Assembly (NCBI GenBank): GCA_033239005.1
Contig: BSQZ01000035.1
Coordinates: 2,104,001 to 2,168,000 of the forward strand
Direction: 5' to 3'
Origin: Lamellibrachia satsuma
Lineage: Eukaryota > Annelida > Polychaeta > Sabellida > Siboglinidae
Length of the DNA: 64,000 nucleotides
Position numbers and translations under genes: made by a program. Every line of letters begins with the position of its first letter. Position 1 is the first letter of the stretch. Positions 54,028 to 64,000 of this stretch are shown in pieces. A model generated the notes under the pieces. It did not search any database. It was not told the DNA's origin and saw only the letters and a list, made by a program, of their open reading frames with translations.

Positions 54028-57000
54028 GTGAGTACAAAGCTTGGTCAGTTATGTTTTGGGCTCCCGAAAAATGGGCACGGACCACAGTCAGTTTTCCCAT
54101 AGTGACGACTATTATAACGTTCTTACGCCTACGTTGAAAATTTATCCTACAATTTTTTTTTTAATTCACAGCAAATGACAGGCCCACTAAGACACCTGGT
54201 GTGTGAAATACGTGAAAATGACGTACCTCATTTTCGTACAAACGCATGACACCCATGCATTTCTGGCTTCTGCAATGAAATTCACCGGTTTCCAAAATAC
54301 GAGTACATCCTGTCTGATGGCGGCCATTTTTTGGCTGTTCTGTCTATTGAACATCACCTAGTGTAAGCAAAGTCAATTGCCCTACAATGTTTTTCAATCT
54401 GGCTGTTGCTACTAGTACGGCGAAGATCTCGCTCGGCCGAAACGTAAGTATTTTCATGAAACGTGAAACCTTACAAAAACGCCATAAACAGAGCAATAAA
54501 CACGTCTTTCATGTCTGTATGCATTCTTATATGTATATCACTAAAGTTACCTGACAATAACCATGTAAAAGTGTGAAATTATTACCTTTTTGTCAAAACG
54601 CATGTGCTTGTCAAGGTTTGTATATAACTGGATGTTGTTGTGAGCGAGAATAGCACGCGGGATTTCCATAGATCTATATAAGGTCACGGTAAGAATTGCC
54701 GTCTGCTGGCCATAGAGTTACATCATTAATAATGCCCCTATAAACTACTAACTTACTAACGGGTGTTTTATTTATGCCTGTGCTGCTGGCCCATTCTGGC
54801 CTCATTCTACACGAAATCGCGTTTGATCATGTGACCCAAAGGCAACATCACGTGCACGGTATGGCGGCTAATTGTGAAATGTTTTCTATGTCACCGATAA
54901 AAGTACTCATAAGTAATTATTTGGAGCACATTTCTTCAGTTTCTTGACGCCCAATTATCGTTTGTATGTCACAGAATACACATGTGAAACGGTTAGTGTG
55001 TATTGGTTTTAAAACTTAAGTTATTAGTTCCGTAGTCAAATGGCTACGGAACTGCCAAAATGGCGCTTTAGCAAATGCACGTCAGGCCTTTCGCCCCAGA
55101 GACGAAGAGCGGGCGAAAATTTTTGCCTACACCTAGGTAGAATCGTCCGCCCCACTCTTGAGCTTTGGGGCGGAGGTCCAGGTCGTGAGAATTGTACACA
55201 CGGATTTGGTTTTCCGTAGCCAAATGGCTACAGAACTAATAACTTCAGTTTTAAAACCGATACACACTAACCTTTTCACATGTGTATTCAGTGACATACA
55301 ACCGACACTTGGGCATCAAGAAACTGAAGAAATGTGCTCCAGATAATTATTTATGAGTACATTTAATGATTTATCGGTCACATAAAAATATTTCATAAAT
55401 AGCTGCCATACTGTGCCTTTGGGTCACATTGTCTAACATGATTTCGTGTTAAATGAGGCCAGTGTGGGCCGGCAGCACAGACATAAATAAAACACCCGTT
55501 AGTAGTTTATAGGGGGATGAATAATGATGTAACTCTATGGCCAGCAGACGGCAATTGACCCAGAAATTCCCATTTTGTATTCGTGTTCACAAAACATCCG
55601 GTTTTCTGTGAGATGTCAGAAACACATGCATTCTGACAAAAAGGTAATAATTTCACACTTTTACATGTTTATTGTCAGGTAACTTTAGTGATATACATAT
55701 AAGAATGCATTCAGACATGAAATATGTGTTTATTGCTCTGTTACTGGCATTTTTGTAAGGTTTCACATTTCATGAAAATGCGTACGTTTTTGACGAGCGG
55801 GTGCTTCACCTATACAACAGCAACAGCCAGATAGAAAAATTGTATGGCGATTGACTTTTCTTAGCCCTACATTAGTGGGTTACTAATGGTGATCTCAGCC
55901 TGTAGAGATCTCGGCCTCAGTTAACCTATAAACCCGTCCCTCTTTATGAGATGTAATGGTTGCTCCCTTGGAAGGTTGATTCATAGTATGGGTGTTTGCT
56001 AAATACTAAATGTGATAGTAAAGAAGTAAAAGAAATCGTTAGGCAGGAAATTGATGCAATACATACATGTAGTAAGACAAGAAAGATCATCTAACCAGAA
56101 AAACACTGTAAATACAAATTATACACATAAACAGTTAAAAATTAAAATGTTTCTACACCAACGCTGATAGTCTAATCAATAAATTTACTGAGTTCAAAGG
56201 TTGAGTCGTATCACATAAGTGTATGGTGATTGGGATCACTGAGGTTAAACCGAAAAACCAGAAATGTCTATTAAACACAGCTGAACAGGGTTTGAGTGAC
56301 TATGATTTATTTCATAACATTGATAAGCAAGGAAGAGGTGTTTGTACCTACAAAACCCTTCCTGTCTTTCAAGTCAATCTTTCAAGAATCGATATCGGTT
56401 GACATAAAACTAAACAAAAAAGACACTCTTCTGATAGGATGTTTATATAAAAACCCGGGGAGCTCTGGCACCAACAATGAACATTTAAATGAACTGATTA
56501 GTGAGGTAATGCACAATAAACACATCTTCTCTTGCTGGTAGATTTTAACTACCCCAACATAGACTGGCAAAACTGGTACACACTCTTAGAGAATACTAAT
56601 AGCCCAGACACTAAATTTAAAGAAGGAATAAGAGATAATTTCCTCTACCAACATGTCACACTCCCCACAAGGGGGTGATTAGGAAATAAAACACTCTTAA
56701 TTTAGTTTTCACCAATGAAAAAGGTATGGTAGATGACATAGTGTATGAAAGCCCACTTGGCAAGAGTGATCAGTGATCACTCTGTCTATATCATTATATT
56801 ATGCATGGTGATGTTTTTGTGTCCATTAGCAATGGTTTATGTGTTTACAGCCCAGGGACAGTGTCACTGCCAGTGAGCACACTGCTGACACTGCAGTACC
56901 AGGAACAATGAGTCACAGTGCCACCGTCACTGTCACTGAGGACTGGTGGTCTGGGTTAGGTGACCCTATCAGGTCTATGCTTTGCCTACGCTATGGTGCA

Positions 57001-60000
57001 AAGTCAAAGACGCAGTTGTCATAGTCAGGTAACTGCTGACGCTGTAGTCTCAAGTCTCGCATAATTATTCTCCAAACAGCCCAATCTTGGGCTAACGGAG
57101 GAGTTTGGACCAACGTCGTTTTAATGTCTCTTCCAAAAGACACAGGCACAGTGGGGTGAACGAAATTGCCCAAGATTCGAAACGGAAAAGGTGGATTCGA
57201 ACCACCATCCTCTCGATCGTCAGGCTGGTGCTCTAAACATTAGACTCTAATCATTTGACCACCGCTCCCCACATATTGCTGTATGTGCAATATGGGCTCA
57301 TAACTACGTAAGTCCACACAACCCAGACATATTACGCATCAGGATTAGTTCAAGTTACTGTCAGAATTATGTCACCTAGGCTATGGCTAGGCTAGAATTA
57401 ATTAACACAACCCAGACCTTTGTAAAATCCCTAAATAACAGATAGCAAGGCGACGCTGTGATCCTCGATTTTTCCAAAGCGTTCGACTGAGTCATCCACC
57501 AACGATTACTTCCAAAACTTAACCAAATTCGATGATGCCGCCCTGTGCCCGGTGGTAGATGGAATGTCATCTGCCTGGGTCCCTGTCACTAGGAGTACCA
57601 CAGGGAACTGTCCTGGGCCCATTGTATTTCCTTTCATTCATGAACAGTCTGCGAATCGGAATTACATAAGCTCTGTCTCTTTTCAGACAACAGTTTCATT
57701 TATGATGAACCTACACTTTCCGAACTGTTTAGGGGCCAACCTCCTACCATTAACAGAGCTTGTAAGAATAAAGAAGCCCATTGATTGTGTGTGATGTGTA
57801 AATTGTAAACAAACTGAATGACATATACGCTGAAACATATTTTCTTAATTATTTAAATTTATCAAATTGTATTAATAATTTTAACTGTTGTTCGTGTCTA
57901 AGCGAGTTTATGTTATCTCATCTTTCCTGTCAATTGCAGTTATTCGACACGTCACTTTGGATGCTTCAAGGATCAAGGAATCCCAGGACCGCAGCCATGG
58001 CCTGTCATTGGAAACATACACACATCAGCCAGGATGGTCTGTCTCTCTCACACTTCCTGAACGAAATAAATTTTTAGCAAACCACTAGATTAGTTGATGT
58101 GGCAACTGGACCAAAGTTCAGTTCCATGTTTGTACAGGATGATCAACAATATCAAATCAGGTTCCAAGTCTGTTATTTATGATGGCCGAGAAAGGCCATC
58201 GCTGTTGTGCGCTGAATTTGGCAATGCCATGGAGTGATGGGCATCACTCCATCACAACACTCCATTGCATCGCTCTATTGCATTGCCAAATTCAGCTAAC
58301 AACAGCGATGGCCCTTCTCATCCATCATAGTTAATACTCATATCCCCACATGTTTAATATAAAGTAGTTTGTGACTCTGTCTGTCTGTCTGTCTGCTATC
58401 TGTCTGTATGTCTGGTATCTGTCTGTTCCCTCATATCTCCGTCAGTTTCGCATGTATGGGGCTGACATTTTGTAATTGTGCCTGGGGACCCATGTTGGTG
58501 GTTCATACATTAAAAAATATTCAAAATTCCACCGGGGGGTGGGGTGTTACATCATTGGAATCAATGTAAACTTATTATGTAAATTACATAAATCAGAACA
58601 ATAGTTACATACAAATGTTAGAACCGTTATGTATGTTTCTACCATTTTTATATGATCTATGTCCACCAAACACTTCGTGAAACTGGCAGTTGTACATGAT
58701 TTATGAGCCGTGAAGTTGCCATTGGCATTGCCCTACCAAAACATGACTGGGTCGTGCAAGGAGTCATAAACTTTTGCAGTGGTTGCCTTTTTGTCCCGTG
58801 CAACGCCAGACAACTCGGCTAGTTTTCTAATAAAAACTTTCACATGAAAAAAAAAATTAATTGCTGAAGCATCCACATTATATGTAGCCTAAAGACTCAA
58901 TGTCTTTTTTCCGTTTTGGTAAGTTTCATATTTGATTGATTTTAGGGTCATATTGAAGCACAAAAGTACTGGATTGAGAAATATGGAAAAAGAGTTGGGT
59001 GAGTGATGTACAGTCAGTCAAATAGCATTTGTCGCCTGTCTTCTGGGTGGTTTGTGGGACAGTATTCAATATCTTTTTACACAGAATGCTGCCAACCAGT
59101 TATACTTTAACACTATGGAAATTAATCCTAAATATTGACCAGATGCACTGGTTTAGCAAATAATTTCTTATTAATTAATTAACATTGTGATGTTAACATA
59201 TCTACAGCATCAGCTGGCCATTATGTATCCTGTGTCAGTATCATGTTTGAAAAAGCCAGGCGATCGACAAATCAGTCTCCTAGATTTACCAAACCTATTT
59301 AGACGAGAGATTTGTTAATTTTATTTTATCCGTCTGGTGGTGCCACTGTTAAATTTTGTGAAGACACTTGATAAAGACCTTACACAATATGCATGTAACC
59401 ATGTCTTGGTCGTGAACCTGATATCACAATTACTGGACACTTGCCCTTTCTATTGGCACCATCCATGCCTTCCATGATAGACTTAACTAAACAGCTCAAC
59501 AAAATTCTGGGCACCCATAATGATTTACGGGACAAGTAGTGAGCCAGTGACCTTCTATATAACCAGATCTTTGTCATTTTCATTAGTAATTGTTCATGTC
59601 CCCCCTCCCCCCGGCTATTTTAATGTATTGCTTTATCATATCACCACTAATGTTGCTTTCGCTGGCTTGCTTGTTTCTTGATAATTTACTGTTATGTATG
59701 TGAAACTGACGACATCATAAGTCAGGACATGACACATGTTTATATATGTATACCTACATGGGTATACTTGTATATAATATCTACTTATCTCCCTTTATGG
59801 CCATGATCCAAAGTGCAGCCACTAATTTTTTTTTTGTCTAGTTTTTGTTTTGTTATATTTACTTTGTCAACATCTTTCAATCTCAGTTCACTCGTTTATT
59901 TGCTCGAAGTGTACCTCAGTGTTGATGTACGCATGGAACAACAACATATAGATTTACTCATTCGCAATACTCATAAATGTCTTATATAAACACTTATATT

Positions 60001-63000
60001 AATATCATTAAATAGATTTATGACCAATTCCACAAATGCAGACACAGTAATGTTCGGTGAAGCTTTCCTGTCCTACTTATGAGGAGGTCAAAACAACCCA
60101 AGTAATGCTTTAGGTACAAATGAAAATAATTATAAGAATAACGAGCCTTAAGTAATACCCTGCTCTTCCTATTATGACATTGATAAGTTCACCAATTTAG
60201 CAAATAGTAACACTAACAGTTTTAATATTCTAAGCTCAAACATGCAGTCTATAAATGTAAAGTTTAATGAACTTGAACTATTCCTAGAGGACCTACGTAG
60301 TACCATTTTTAAATTTACCGTAATATGTTTACAAGAGACGTGGAAAGCTGATAATGATGATTTCTCTCAATTTTGTTTAGATGGATATGATTGTATAACA
60401 CAGGGGGAATGCAGAAACAAAGGAGAGTTACTAATATATGTGGACAATAAATATAAATCTGAAGTAAAAATATATCTAAATATGTACGAACACTGGGAAG
60501 GACCAATAATTAAAGTAACTGGAAATAGTTTATCAAAGACTATGACCATTGGAAATATATAGACCTCCAAGATCATGCAACAAAAATATAAAAAAATTTA
60601 TTCATGAATTTTCATCAGTTATATTATCTCTGAAGAATAGCAATAATAATCTCATTATGGCAGGGGACTTCAGTATAAATTTACTCAAAATAAATGAGAA
60701 CAGAATCTACAGCAATTTTTTTATACTTTAATATCACATAGTTTTTACCCTCAAATTACTTTCCTTAGATAACTTTTTTTGCAAGCTAAATAAATTCATA
60801 TTAGAAAGTATTGCTGGGATTTTCACAACAACTTTCTCAGACCATCAACCTTATTTTTTAATTATAGGTATTATTTTAAAAACTTCCAAATTTATAAAAA
60901 AAAATTATACACAGAATGAAGAAGCCATGCAGAAAGTCAAAGTTTAAATTGATTCTTATAACTTTCACAACAAACTACATAAACATCAAAATGAGGATCC
61001 CAATCTAAATTATAGCATGACGCATGAAGAAATTATGCATCCTAAAAGTAAGTACATGCCAATTAAAATAATGAAATTTATTAAATACAAACATAAAATT
61101 TGGTTTGGAACACACTTTATAAACAATTAAAAATGTCTGACCCTACCAGGTAATTCACCTGATTACGAGACCACTAAAACTATTCTCAAAACATACAACT
61201 CCATATTAAAAAGAAATATTCGTGCAGCTAAACAAATCTATTTTGAATCACGATTTAACCAATTAAAAAATGACATAAGAAAAACCATCAATGAAATTCT
61301 TGAAAAAATAAAAAAAGAAAACATCCTCGAATTTTTGTAAGTAAATGGTACTAGTAAAACTGATAAATCATATATAGCAAACAAATTCTATAACTATTTT
61401 ACAAACATAGGTCAGACTATTGCAGAAAGTATTCTATATAAAGGAAACAAGGACTATGGCTTATATTAAATACATGTTAAATCTATTCTCAAATTTAAGA
61501 ATATAAATATTCTACCAACAAAAAAACTATAGTGGATTCGACGGCATTTCTTCAAAAAACTTTTAAATAATTAAACCCGCAATCATTAAATCATTAAACT
61601 TTGTAATTAACCAAGTCATAAATACAGGCATATTTTCTTATAAATTTAAAATTCCAATTTTCAAGAACGATGAGCCAACATTATTCAAACATTATTTGGC
61701 TATTTCTCTCCTTCCAACTATCTCTAAAGTCCTAGAGAAAATCATCCACAATCAGTTATCTGCATATTTTATTTATTTAAAGCTATTTTTTGATAATTGT
61801 TGTGTTTGCTATGACCATTAATTGACAAGCGACATCACGAGCCTCACTTTGAGAGCTTGACGGGGCTCTGTCTGTTCCTAGCAACACCGGGTGATCCACC
61901 GATGCCGTGGACTCGTTGGTCGTCGAATTTCGAAACTTACCTAATGGCAAGCGGCCTCGATGGGGCCAACATCATGGCAGCATGGCGCCGAGCTATCCTG
62001 GTACATTGCCTGGGGATAGAAAGAATATTTGCATCCCTGATGGAGACCGACACATATGCGACCGCTGTAACTGCACTACAGAATAATTTTGGCCCAAAAT
62101 GAAGTGTGATGATGGAACGGTATACGTTTCAGCAAAGGGCACAACGCCCCAGGGAAAGTGTACATGAGTGCATTACTGCATTGCACGAATTTGTAGCAAA
62201 CTGCAACTTCGGTCAGCTGTTGGATGAACTGATACACAACCAGCTGATCAAAAAAACAAATAACCACTCAGTCAAAGATTTCTCGTTGTGGTATATGATG
62301 TTCACTCGAAATGGTCAGAGATAGCTGCAACCAGTATGGTGACGTCTTCCACCATCATTCAGATCCTGACAGAACTGTTTTCTCGATGGGGAATACCTGA
62401 AGTTCTGCAAAGCGACAACATGTCATATGAATTTAAAATGTTCCTGCAGAAACTTGGCATCGAACACCGTCGCAGCACATTGTATAACCATCAGTGCAAC
62501 GGAGGAGTGGAGAGGCTGAATCGTGTCAACAAAGAGAGTCTTAGTGCACAACTCAAGGAGGGGAAAATGTTCATTGACGCAGTATGAACAATACTGCAAA
62601 CATACCGATCGACACCACACATGCTGACACAGCATACCCCAGCAGAGTTGATGATTGTTCGAAAGCTACAGTTCCCATTGGAATGTCTGAAACCGCCTCA
62701 GACACCGAACATTATAGTGCTGCTCGACACTTTGGTGACCTGCCTTACCAGCATCAATGACCCAGACAAAACAGTTGCCCACCTAGATATCTCAAAGGCT
62801 ATCAGATGTCGTAAGTGATCATGAGTTGACACTTCAATTATCAGTGACTTTAAAAGTAATCTTCAGTTGATACTTTAATCGCAATATTAAAAAAACGCAT
62901 TCGTAGACATTAATTTGCTGTTGAACTGAAAATTACACTGGCTAGATAGTTTTTAATTCTGTGCTGCTTATGCAAAACTCGATAAATGGAAGGATAATCC

Positions 63001-64000
63001 CTTAGGGAGGTGGGCAAAATATGTTGTGTTTGCTATGACCATTAATTGACAAGCGACGTCACAAGCCTCAGTTTGGGCTCGGCCATGTTTGAGATTAAAC
63101 AAGAGTGTGTTTTGTTTACCAACGAGTTATGTTCAGTTTTACATTGGTACTGACATAACAATAATCAGATTGGATTTAGTAGATAGAATAATTACTCAAA
63201 TGGAGAAAAATTACTTACCAATTAATATTTCTCTTGATTTTTCCAAGGCATTTGATGCTATGTCATATTACTAAACAAATTAAAATACAGTATTATGGCT
63301 TACATGGCAAAACTCTTCTTTCGTTTAAAAGCTATTTAAACAACCGTAAACAGTACACAGAATTTGATGATACCACATCTGAAACTTTACTCATTAAAGT
63401 CGGAGTACCACAAGGGTCCATCCTTGGACCACTATTATTTACTATATATATATAAATGATTTCTCACAAGCCAGCCAAATGTTTAACTTTATAATATATG
63501 CTGATGATACCACTTTTTTTAGCACTATTGAAACTTTTAGTGATAGTGTCCAAAATAAAAGAACTCAAAATAGTTGAATGGCTTGATATTAATAAGCTGT
63601 CACTAAATAAAAGTAAATCTAAATATATGACCTTCCAAGCGAAACTGCACAGACTTTAATTCTCAAAATAGATCATATAGAAATTGAGAAAGTGGACAAA
63701 TTTTTACTTCTTAAGCTTAACTATAGATACTAATTTAAATTGGAAAAACCACTGAAAAAATATAAAATAAGTGTTCCAAAACTATAGGAATACTAAACAG
63801 ATTAAAACACCTTTAGAAATAAAAAATATTTTATATAATGCATTAATATTACTTCATATTAATTACTGTATTATGAAATGGGGATATCAAGGAAACAGAT
63901 TAGTGAAAATACAAAAGAAAGCAGTACGAATTATAACATTAACCAAATACAATTCACATGTACAACCACTTTTTTAAAACTCAACACATTTAAAGTAAAA
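53945..64000 (+). CDS. Cytochrome P450 copy 2 (CYP3/CYP5 clan), exons 1-3, continues beyond window
   Basis: Exons 53945-54027, 57940-58036 and 58946-58998 join in frame. Exon 1 gives a short lumenal head and a hydrophobic anchor, exon 2 the proline hinge, exon 3 helix A ending 'YGKRVG'. The gene is in the same orientation as copy 1 and shares duplicated intron sequence, so it is a tandem paralogue. Exon 4 is not found before the window ends: intron 3 is occupied from about 60200 by LINE and gypsy insertions. Whether the gene is intact further right is unknown. Confidence 0.85.
54350..55905. mobile_element. Foldback element with about 650-bp inverted arms
   Basis: Left arm about 54353-55055 and right arm about 55213-55900 are inverted copies. 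Examples: 'ctatggccagcagacggcaa' (55539) against 'gccgtctgctggccatagag' (54699), and 'gaaatgtgctccagataatt' (55328) against 'attatttggagcacatttct' (54918). The outer ends 'cacctagtgtaag' and 'ctacattagtg' suggest a CACTA-like terminus, but no target duplication is clear. The centre (55056-55212) is unique and has no transposase. In intron 1 of P450 copy 2. Confidence 0.82.
56040..56830 (+). pseudogene. LINE endonuclease relic
   Basis: Pieces in three frames: 'YTNADSLINKFTEFKG', 'MVIGITEVKPKNQ', 'LSDYDLFHNIDKQGRGVCTY', 'SISVDIKLNKKDTLLIGCLY', 'NNEHLNELISEVMHNKH', 'GKSD'. Order and spacing match the APE-type endonuclease of jockey/CR1-like elements. Decayed. Confidence 0.75.
57050..57280 (-). 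mobile_element. tRNA-derived SINE
   Basis: On the reverse strand the head reads 'gagcggtggtcaaatgatta' (A-box region) and, about 45 nt further, 'GGTTCGAATCC', a perfect B box, at about 57192-57202. The body extends toward 57050. It has no counterpart at the matching place in segmental-duplication copy 1, so it inserted after the duplication. It is not a functional tRNA: the cloverleaf arms do not pair well. Confidence 0.7.
57395..57800 (+). pseudogene. LINE RT relic (duplicate of 6590-7460)
   Basis: 'DFSKAFD' near 57465-57490 and 'LGVPQGTVLGPLYFLSFMNS' near 57590-57650; the following 500 bp present in copy 1 are deleted here. Confidence 0.75.
57940..58036 (+). CDS. P450 copy 2 exon 2
   Basis: Acceptor 'caattgcag', end ATG before 'gtctgt'. 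Encodes '[20 protein letters not shown]' and 'PVIGNIHTSARM'. It differs from copy 1 by A to G, R to Q, M to I and I to A at four residues. Confidence 0.92.
58178..58332. repeat. Inverted-repeat element, unexpanded form
   Basis: 'tgatggccgagaaaggccat' to 'gaatttggcaatgc' on the left and 'gcattgccaaattcagctaa' to 'atccatcata' on the right pair over about 45 bp. Only a few 'catcactccat' units lie between. The paralogue at 7848-8243 is expanded. Confidence 0.8.
58946..58998 (+). CDS. P450 copy 2 exon 3
   Basis: Acceptor 'gattgattttag', donor 'gtgagt', 53 nt, same phases as copy 1. Encodes '[18 protein letters not shown]'. Confidence 0.92.
59600..60190. other. Intron 3 of P450 copy 2, nothing recognised
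   Basis: AT-rich sequence between the end of the segmental duplication and the LINE below; it may include that LINE's 5' untranslated region. Confidence 0.4.
61857..62270 (+). pseudogene. Gypsy gag-like segment
   Basis: 'DPPMPWTRWSSNFETYLMAS', 'AWRRAILVHCLGIERIFASL', stop at 62100, then 'MMERYTFQQRAQRPRESVHE', 'LHEFVANCNFGQLLDELIHN'. Matches the common gag pattern 'P..W..W...FE.YL', 'LLHCLG', 'ER..F..R.Q...E....'. It lacks the zinc knuckle because the following sequence is deleted. Confidence 0.8.
62283..62790 (+). pseudogene. Gypsy integrase core segment
   Basis: 'VYDVHSKWSEIAATSMVTSS' (D...SKW), 'FSRWGIPEVLQSDNMSYEFK' (second catalytic Asp), 'YNHQCNGGVERLNRVNKESL' (N-G-x-x-E, third catalytic residue), then 'QTYRSTPHMLTQHTPAELMI'. 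The D,D(35)E pattern is recognisable. A stop is at 62585. It directly follows gag with protease, RT and RNase H missing. Confidence 0.85.

Larger units (their letters stand above)
56930..59590. repeat. Segmental duplication, copy 2
   Basis: Partner of 5551-9590 (see there). Contains P450 exons 2 and 3 of copy 2, a SINE absent from copy 1, an unexpanded inverted-repeat element at 58178-58330, and a CTGT microsatellite at 58375-58430. Similarity ends near 59590. Confidence 0.85.
61797..63130 (+). mobile_element. Internally deleted Ty3/gypsy element (gag joined to integrase)
   Basis: Direct repeats 'tgttgtgtttgctatgacca' at 61798 and 63024 mark the 5' ends of two LTRs; a purine tract 'agggaggtgggca' directly precedes the second, as a polypurine tract should. 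Between them are only a gag-like and an integrase segment. The whole is inserted into a LINE RT gene, whose coding resumes after 63130. Confidence 0.8.
60195..64000 (+). mobile_element. Crack/jockey-like LINE, interrupted by gypsy, runs off window
   Basis: Endonuclease part 60240-60760 ('VICLQETWKADNDDFSQFCL', 'MTIGNI'/'YRPPRSCNKNIKKFIHEF', 'NNLIMAGDFSINLLKINENR'), linker with 'TTFSDHQPYF' near 60825, RT start 'ISLLPTISKVLEKIIHNQLS' near 61710-61765. After a gypsy insertion (61797-63130) it resumes with 'DRIITQMEKNYLPINISLDF', 'KVGVPQGSILGPLLFTIYI', 'FIIYADDTTFFST', 'LEIKNILYNALILLHINYCI', 'LVKIQKKAVRIITLTKYNSH'. Frameshifts and stops are present. Confidence 0.88.

Noticed and set aside
57180..57275. 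A functional tRNA gene on the reverse strand
   Set aside because: It has a perfect B box and an A-box-like motif, but the arms do not fold well and it continues into a SINE-like body.

Overview
This window is animal nuclear DNA. It has spliced genes with GT-AG introns, AT-rich non-coding sequence, and dense nested retrotransposons (CR1, L2, Crack/jockey-like, Penelope, Ty3/gypsy, tRNA-derived SINEs). The only well-supported host genes are two head-to-tail cytochrome P450 genes of clan 3 (CYP3/CYP5, thromboxane-A-synthase-like). A marine invertebrate (mollusc, amphioxus or similar) fits best, but the species cannot be named from the sequence.

Layout. 1-5550: a reverse-strand CR1 copy split by a SINE, which is itself split by an L2-type LINE (three levels of nesting). 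5551-9590: the first copy of a segmental duplication, carrying P450 exons 2 and 3. 7585-37985: P450 copy 1, exons 2-14, uninterrupted reading frame ending in a stop codon. Exon 1 is not visible and probably lies left of the window. Its large introns hold most of the repeats: intron 9 (6.4 kb) carries a CR1 copy interrupted by a Penelope-like element, and intron 13 (11.9 kb) carries CR1 and other LINE relics plus a broken THAP-associated-type gene relic. 39065-47590: a minisatellite, a young 5'-truncated L2 copy with an 8-bp target duplication, a decayed Ty3/gypsy element whose integrase tail has expanded into an 870-bp minisatellite, and a 90-bp AT microsatellite. 47883-51955: the most complete CR1 copy. 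52010-53692: a pair of inverted repeats just upstream of P450 copy 2. 53945-64000+: P450 copy 2, exons 1-3, with a long-inverted-repeat element in intron 1. Intron 3 is invaded by a LINE that is itself interrupted by an internally deleted gypsy element (gag joined to integrase). The rest of copy 2 lies to the right of the window.

The two P450 genes complement each other: copy 2 supplies the exon 1 (membrane anchor) missing from copy 1, with matching splice phase, and copy 1 supplies exons 4-14. A complete product would be about 521 residues, normal for the family.

The most unusual pattern is the number of tandem repeats (ten or more arrays in 64 kb) and where they arose. Intron 8 is built almost wholly of two arrays, one starting at the 5' splice site and one made of about 21 copies of the 3' splice site itself. 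Another array grew inside an inverted-repeat element in one paralogue but not the other, another grew inside gypsy coding sequence, and another from the flank of a duplicated SINE. Long open frames over these arrays are artefacts of the repeat period and are not annotated as genes.
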